The notes below the pieces were generated by a model. That model worked only from the letters and a program-made list of their open reading frames with translations, made no database searches and was not told where the DNA came from. A DNA stretch of 64,000 bases from Arbacia lixula (taxonomy: Eukaryota > Echinodermata > Echinoidea > Arbacioida > Arbaciidae), in the NCBI GenBank assembly GCA_963669155.1, contig OZ022587.1:16383113-16447112 (forward strand), given 5' to 3'. This document shows positions 57,129 through 64,000 of the stretch, piece by piece (within the stretch, counting starts at the first letter, position 1; each line of letters begins with the position of its first letter). Both the position numbers and the translations under genes were made by a program.

Positions 57129-60100
57129 TTAAATCGATGCTGAAAAATCCGCAAAAAATTAATCAATTGAAAATAACTAATGTAAAACTAAAATTATCAC
57201 GTCACGTCACTTCCTTAGCTGCGTCATTCACCCACTGAAGTTGCTTATGCCATCTCAACATTGTGTCTGCCCTTTTTCGAGGTGAATATTCAAAAACAAT
57301 GTGAAAAAATCTGAGAATGTAAATTATTATGTTTAAAGTTATATTACTTGTAATGTATCAAAACTTATTTGAATCAACATTTTTCTCCGTACAATTTTTA
57401 CGGTAATGTGGGGATAATCCCACTTTCTTATCTTCAATGGATATTTTAGCAGACTATAGTATGTTATCAACTGAGAGCTGGGCCTGGGATTTGAAAACAT
57501 TTCGCCACCCGTCACGATCGATCACGTCTGCTTGTAAAAAGTCAAACAAAAGAACTACTACCCAAAGCTGTTAAGATTGCTATTTGTACTCTCAAAATAA
57601 TTATTTTACTGCACTTACAACATATTTCGTAACTAGAATGAATATTTTAACCATTAATGACGAGGCTGCTTATTGCAAACTTCAGCGCTACTCATTTTTT
57701 ATATATATCACATATTTTCTATGATGAGTGAGTACGTAGTATGGTTATTTTTATATTTGACTACATTTTTGTACGATCGGGAGAAAAAGAAACTAAAAGA
57801 GTTTGAGCAATAATCGATTACAATTAAAGGTCCTATTTGACAGTATCGATTGAATGGCACACTTAGTTCGATGCTGAATATTCGGCCTAAAAATGAACAG
57901 ATCGAAAATAACTCACCTAAAACTAAAATTATCACGTCGCGTCCTTGGCTGTGTCATGCACCCACTGACGCTGCTCATGCCATCTCAATTGTATCTCTCA
58001 GCTCAAAATGAGGTTGAAAATGTAAAAAGTTCAGCATTCGTTAAAAGTTACATCACTTGTTCATTAAAACTTATTTGAATCAACACTTTTCTGCATACGA
58101 TCCTTCATGCTACAACTTTTGTTTCCATGTAAGATATTTTTAATGTTCTATTTTTAGGGGTAATTTTCAGCATAGGTACTGCGATGGAGCATTTGTCATG
58201 GATTGGTACACGTGCTATGGAAGTCTATGTGAGTCCTTCGAATTTCAAGTATATAAGTATTCATAATAGAACAATTCTGAAGTTTTTCGATACATCGGCC
58301 TCCTAAGTGAAAAAAACGATATAAAATAAACTATCCTCTTACATGTTTGAACCGCAACGAGCAGTCTACGTTCATAATCGTATTGTCTCTCTCAGCACAC
58401 GATGGGGGTATGACGCACATTGAACGCATGCGCGTTCAGCGAACAGTTTAAAAAAATACAGATCGCTGTAATCGTGTAAAATGAGTTTCCAGACCTATCA
58501 TTGGGATTGAAGTTTCAATACAGTATCTTCCTCTGTTTTCCGTGTGTTTTACAAAATGTTGTTTTAACCTGCCAAAGGAAGACACTGTCTTTGATAAAAT
58601 GGTACATGTACCAGCACACTCATGTAGACATTCATAAGCTATTAAGAGAGTCCGGGACTTCGTGGATCTCCTTAATAACGAAGTTTGAGCGCAAAACCTG
58701 ACTTAGTATACCAGCGTTCAAAGCCTCAAAAGATGAGTACACGGCTAATGAAAGTGCGGGGACTAACATTACCAGTACGCCTACTCCAGCTCTCTGGCTT
58801 TAGTGATTATTATAGCAGACGATGACTGCAATCGAGAGATAGGTTCTGAAATTATGTCGCCACACGTCACAGTGAATTGCGTCTACTCTAAGGAAAAGTC
58901 TAGGATTTAATTAGTAACGCCATTGAGAGCACTTATTTATATGTGTACTCTGTCCATAATAATCTTATACATAAACATATTTCGTAACTACAAAGATTAT
59001 TATAAATGGCAATGCTGCTTATTGAAAACATCGGCACTGTTGATCCCTAATATCATTATACATAGTTTGCATTATGAATATGTACAATAGTATGGTTAAT
59101 GATATATTTGAATGCATTAGTCTCACATTTGGATGAAAAACATACAATTTTTGAGTGTTAATTAACTACATATACATGTTCTGTTTGACAGTATCGATGG
59201 AATGGCACACTTAAATCGATGCTGAAAAATCCGCAATAAAATGAAAAAATTGAAAATAACTAATGTAAAACTAATATTATCACGTCACGTCACTTCCTTA
59301 GCTGCGTCATTCACCCACTGAAGTTGCTCATACCATCTCAAGATTGTGTCTGCCCATTTTCGAGGTGAATAATATACAAAAACAATTTGAAAAATCGTAT
59401 CTTAGAATGTTAAGGATTATGTTTAAAGTTACATTACTTGTTCATCAAAACTCATTTGAATCAATACTTTCCTGCGTACAATTTTTAAGATACGGTTTTT
59501 GTTTTTCATGTAACATTTTTTTAATGTGTGTATTTTGAGAGGTAATTTTCAGCATAAATTGAACCAATGCATGCAATCGATACTGTGATCTATTTGTAAT
59601 CGATCGATACACATGCAGTGGAAGCCTACATAAGTCCTTAAAATGTAGTCAAGTATTCATAATTGTAGAACTGTTCTGAAGATTTTTGTTACTTGGGCCT
59701 CATTATGTCAAAAAAAATCGATGAAATACATGGAGGCTGGGCAATTTCTTTCCTTAATTTTCAGTAAACATGCTTCTTAACAACATGAAAGCCATAAAAC
59801 CCAGAAGGGATCAACATTAGGCCTATTCCCATCGATAACATAGGAATTGTCAGTCACGATCCCTTTTAGAAAATAAAAACAAGTTAAAACTATACTTGAA
59901 TGCGCTGGAAATGTCCAGGTTTGTAACGACTATAGATTACATTAATGATGATATTCAGTATCGTGTCTGCCAGTAAGTAAGGCTCTACTGGCGGGCTCGG
60001 TTTCTAGCCCTACGGGTACCGGGAGGTTTGGACGCCCTATCTAAAGCTCGCAATCTAGCGATCATTGATCAAGTCATAGTCCGGTTCTTCTATTGTGAGG

Positions 60101-60251
60101 GAAATTCTGAGACGGTATTTTCTTCCATTCTGAGCGGCATTTACACATTCCTTACCTTCAAGACAAAACATTCGCAGTACCATTACTGCTACATTTTGTT
60201 GTTCTGCTTATTTTAACATTGAATTTTATCAAGCCCTGTTATCAATCGACA

Positions 60252-60350
60252 CTTGCTAGGGGCGTTTCATGAATTTAAAGTTGTCAGCACTGACTAAATA
60301 GTCAGTGCCAACAATTTCAGTGAAATCCTCGGTTTTGATTGGCTTACACA
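60252..60350. mobile_element. Half of a GGGCCCCGT-type fold-back element (tentative)
   Basis: GGGGCGTTTCATGAATTTAA, a small palindrome TTGTCAGCACTGACTAAATA/GTCAGTGCCAACAA, and the TTTTGATTGGCTT box resemble the elements at 19613 and 22131. The mirrored end is missing. Confidence 0.4.
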
Positions 60351-62375
60351 TAAATACACAATAAAGTGTAAAGTAATATTTATATTATACACATATGTTT
60401 TCTTTAAGAAAAAAGAGAACAGAATGCAAGCAAAATCACCGCGGACATCCTACGCTATGACGTCTGTTTTTTACCAGATAAATAAGACATAGTATAGCCC
60501 TGGATATGTGAAAGCAAAAGGGGGGGAAATGTGAGGTGAAGGTGGGGAAATCAGTTTATACATGGTAGCATACATTTTTAGAATTTTAGAAATGTTCCTG
60601 GTTTTCGTTATTTTGTAAGAAATAAATCTTCTTCTTATATGTACAGTATATATATATATATATATATACGCTCAGTGCATGCGACAATGCAGCCAGCGCG
60701 CTGCTCTGCTACCTGAAATGGCGGCGGTATCGCCCCGTGGCGCACTACACTTTATTGTGTGTGTGCAAATACGATAGAGTGGTACCGTCTTTGGTACAGG
60801 GCAACCGGAAATGTGGGGATAATTCCACTTTCTTATCTTCAATGGATACATTAGCAGACGATGTTATCAACTGAGAGCTGGGATTTGAAATCATTTCGCC
60901 ACCCGCCTCGGTCGATATCGCCTGCTTAAAATAAGTTAAATAAGAATAATAAGACGTGAATACTGATAACTTGTGAAATAACATTGTTTTCATGTACTCT
61001 CAAAATAATTATCTTACTACACTTACACCATATTTCGTGACTAGAATTAATATTATAACCATTAATGACGAGGTTGCTTATCACAAACTTCAGTGCTACT
61101 CATTTTTTATATATTATTACATATTTTCTATGATGAGTGAGTACGTAGTATGGTTATTTTTATATTTGACCACATTTTTGTACGATTGGAATAAAAAAAT
61201 ACAGTGAATGAGCAATAATCGATTACATTTAAATGTCCTATTTGACAGTATCGATTGAATGGCACACTTAGATCGATGCTGAATATTCGGCTTAAAAATG
61301 AACAGATCGAAAATAACTCATGTAAAATTAAAATTATCACGTCGCGTCCTTGGCTGTGTCATGCACCCATTAAGGCTGTTCATGCCATCTCAGTTGTATC
61401 TCTCAGCTCAAAATGAGGTTGAAAATGTAAAAAGTTAAGCATTCGTTAAAAGTTACATCACTTGTTCATTAAAACTTATTTGAATCAACACTTTTCTGCA
61501 TACGATCCTTAATGCTACATCTTTTGTTTTCATGAAAGATATTTTTAATGTTCTATTTTTAGGGGTAAATTTCGGCATAGGTACTGCGATGGAGCATTAG
61601 TCATGGATTGGTACACATGCCATGAAGGTCTATGTGAGTCCTTCGAATTTCAAGTATATAAGCATTCATAATTCTGAATGCGGATCTTCTTACAGTATCG
61701 ATGGATAGCACACTTAAATCGATGCTGAAAAATCCGCAAAAAAAATAATAAATTGAAAATAACTAATGTAAAACTAAAATTATCACGTCACGTCACTTCC
61801 TTAGCTGCGTCATTCACCCACTGAAGTTGCTTATGCCATCCCAAGATTGTGTCTGCCCTTTTTCGAGGTGAATATTCAAAAACAATGTGAAAAAATCTGA
61901 GAATGTTAAGGATTATGTTTAAAGTTACATTACTTTTAATGTATCAAAACTTATTTGAATCAACACCTTTCTCCGTACAATTTTTAAGGTAATATGGGAA
62001 TAATCCCACTTTCTTATCTTCAATGAATATTATAGCAGACGATGTTATCGACTAAGAGCTGGGATTTGAAAACATTTCGCCACCCGTCACGATCGATCAC
62101 GACTGCTTGTATAAAGTGAAACAAAAGAACTTCAAACTAAAGTGAGTAACATTGCAATTTGTACTCTCAAAATAATTATTTTACTGCACTTAATATACAA
62201 CATATTTCTTAACTAGAATGAATATTTTAACCATTAATGACGAGGCTGCTTATTACAAACTTTAGCGCTACTAATTTGCTATATTATTACATATTTTCTA
62301 TGATGAGTGAGTACGTAGTATGGTTATTTTTATATTTGACCACATTTTTGTACGATTGGGAGAAAAAGAAACATA

Positions 62376-64000
62376 CATAAAAGATATTCTTTTCTTACAA
62401 GAAACATATAGCACACAAGATGTGGAAAACGAATGGTCATTAGAATGGAATGGACAATGTATTTACAGTCATGGGACCCCCCACAGTAAAGGTGTTTTGA
62501 TTTTAATTAATCCTTCATTGGATTTGGAGTTGAAAAATGCTATATCTGATTTAGATGGGAGATATGTATTGATAGATTGTGTTTTGGAAAGCTCAAGGGT
62601 AATTTTGTGTAGTGTATACTTTCCAGTTAGAGGAAAAGGAAGAGAGCAAATACAAGTATTGAAGGAGCTAGAGGAAGAATTGAGGCAGTTAAATAAAGAT
62701 TCTCTTCCGGTTATAATGGGTGGGGATTTTAATATGATTCAAAATGAAGAGTTAGATTATGTAGGTAGTAATAAACCTGTAGGTCAAAATAGATTCAATT
62801 TGGAAATGGAAAATTTTATGTATACATGGAACTTAATAGATATTTGGAGGAATAAAAACCCAACAAAAAAACAATATACTTACAGGCAGAAATTACCATT
62901 CATGCAAAGTCGTTTAGATTATTGGATAATCTCAGAAGATTTGTTTGACCTAGTGGTAAAATGTGAAATAATGCATTCAATTGCTCCTGATCATTCGGCA
63001 ATAGAGTTACGTCTTTTTGATAAACGTGAAACACAGATAAAAAATAAAGGCTCTTATTGGAAATTTAATAATAGTCTGTGCAATGACGCTGCTTATGTTC
63101 AGCAAATGAAAGAAGAAATTTTGAATTTAAAAGGGGACTTACAAGTAGAGATTCAAGATAAAAGAGTCCTTTGGGACTTTTTGAAATTAAAAATTCGTCA
63201 ATTTACGCAACGTTTTTCTAAGAAACTTGCTCAAAATAGGAAAGAACAGAGAAGAAAACTTGAGCAAGAAATTGAAGATTTAGAAAAAAGTTTAGTAGAC
63301 CAACCAAACCAAGAGACTTGTAAAATACTGGAAGAGAAAAAACGGGAATTACAAATAAGTTATGATTATGTTAATGAAGGAGTTAAGATTCGCTCCCGTG
63401 CCTCTTGGTATGAAGGGGGTGAGAAAGATATGCGATTTTTTACGCAATTAATGCAGTCAAATAAAAGGAAAAGTACCATTAAAAAGATTGTTAATGAAGA
63501 GGGGGAAATTATTCATAATGAAGCAGATATAATCATTGAAATTAAGCACTTTTATAGTAAATTATATGCGAAATCGGAGGTGATCCACTACTTAGACAAT
63601 CCCTTCTTTCCTTCAGATTTACCCACGTTATCTTTAGAGTCTAGAAAGTTGTGTGAAGGATTAATATCCGAAAGGGAGTGTATACAGGTTTTAGAAAAGA
63701 TGAAGCTGAATAAATCACCCGGGAATGACGGCCTAACCGTAGAATTTTATCAAACTTTTTGGCCGGTTATAGGGCAGTTAGTTGTAGAGGCCTTTAATGA
63801 AGCATATCAATATGGGGAATTATCGGCCTCTCAAAAGCAAGCAATGATTATTCTAATTGCTAAAGAGGACAAGGATCTATTGCAAATAAAGAATTATAGG
63901 CCTATTTCATTACTCAATGTGGATTACAAAATTTTATCTAAAGTTTTGTCGTTGAGAGTTACACAAGTTTTGGATGAAATTATTTTGGAAGATCAAATGG
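62376..64000 (+). CDS. 5'-truncated L1/Tx1-like LINE ORF2 (partial, open at window end)
   Basis: From 62380 the frame is open for 540 codons to the last base without a stop or frameshift. Endonuclease (APE) motifs are in order: ILFLQET (catalytic Glu), MGGDFNMI, SRLDYWIIS and APDHSAIEL. A Lys/Glu-rich linker follows. The RT begins with MKLNKSPGNDGLTVEFYQ and KNYRPISLLNVDYKILSK; the FADD catalytic box lies beyond the window. The N-terminal part of the endonuclease and any ORF1 are missing, so this is a 5'-truncated insertion. It interrupts a copy of segment B. RT wording fits the L1/Tx1 group. The uninterrupted frame implies a recent insertion. It has no promoter here and is probably not autonomous. 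Confidence 0.92.

Larger units (their letters stand above)
54440..62375. repeat. Complex array of duplicated segments (~8 kb)
   Basis: Several segments recur. A: 54440-54950 and 60365-60940, with partial forms near 57405 and 61985. B: 54950-55700, 57545-58300, 60945-61680 and 62140-62370. C: 55700-56330 and 58290-58930. D/E: 56330-56605 plus 57129-57400, 58920-59500 and 61695-61980. A short GCCACCCGTC module (about 56250, 57500, 58855, 62080) recurs between them. Segment A contains (TA)n, then a CpG-rich stretch with GGCGGCGGTATCGCCCCGTG. No family is recognisable. The order suggests repeated unequal exchange. Confidence 0.85.

Noticed and set aside
55890..58701. Paired frames (about 66-70 codons) sharing RKTLSLIKWYMYQHTHVDIH-type wording
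   Set aside because: They are the same duplicated non-coding segment C. Frame ends differ between copies and there is no family or splice support.

Overview
The window is animal nuclear DNA. It is AT-rich, its coding exons are short with large GT-AG introns, and it is packed with microsatellites, decayed non-LTR retrotransposons and small fold-back DNA elements. This mix, plus a beta-2-type soluble guanylate cyclase, suggests a marine invertebrate. An echinoderm-like deuterostome is my best guess, but nothing here proves the species.

Layout. (1) 0-1.5 kb: the last two coding exons of a plus-strand gene I cannot name, followed by probable 3' UTR. (2) 2.1-33 kb: no gene I can support. It holds tandem repeats, microsatellites, at least six ~83-bp TTAA-flanked piggyBac-like MITE copies, larger fold-back elements (one ~790 bp, one 651 bp), a ~490-bp fold-back family, and C-terminal relics of non-LTR reverse transcriptases. 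(3) 33.05-48.12 kb: a nearly complete plus-strand gene for a haem-binding soluble guanylate cyclase, beta-2-like. Fourteen coding exons with consistent phase give 799 codons; only the first exon, expected to carry the start ATG, was not found. The protein reads H-NOX, linker, HNOBA/PAS, coiled signalling helix, cyclase, tail ending in a CaaX box. (4) 48.1-50.4 kb: probable 3' UTR with three perfect TGACGTCA palindromes. (5) 51.2-54.4 kb: repeats and a minus-strand LINE relic. (6) 54.4-62.4 kb: a complex array of duplicated non-coding segments, with a MITE inserted in one copy and a LINE in another. (7) 62.38 kb to the end: an uninterrupted 5'-truncated L1/Tx1-like LINE frame (endonuclease plus start of reverse transcriptase) running off the window.

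The cyclase gene is the functional core. It keeps the haem-ligand His, the YxSxR motif, both metal Asp residues and the purine and transition-state residues, so it could in principle act as a self-sufficient NO-responsive cGMP synthase, probably membrane-tethered by prenylation. Its most unusual property is genomic: at three different exon/intron junctions, the junction itself with its flanking exon bases has been amplified into a short tandem array inside the intron. This creates decoy splice sites and one potential in-frame 42-nt cassette exon.
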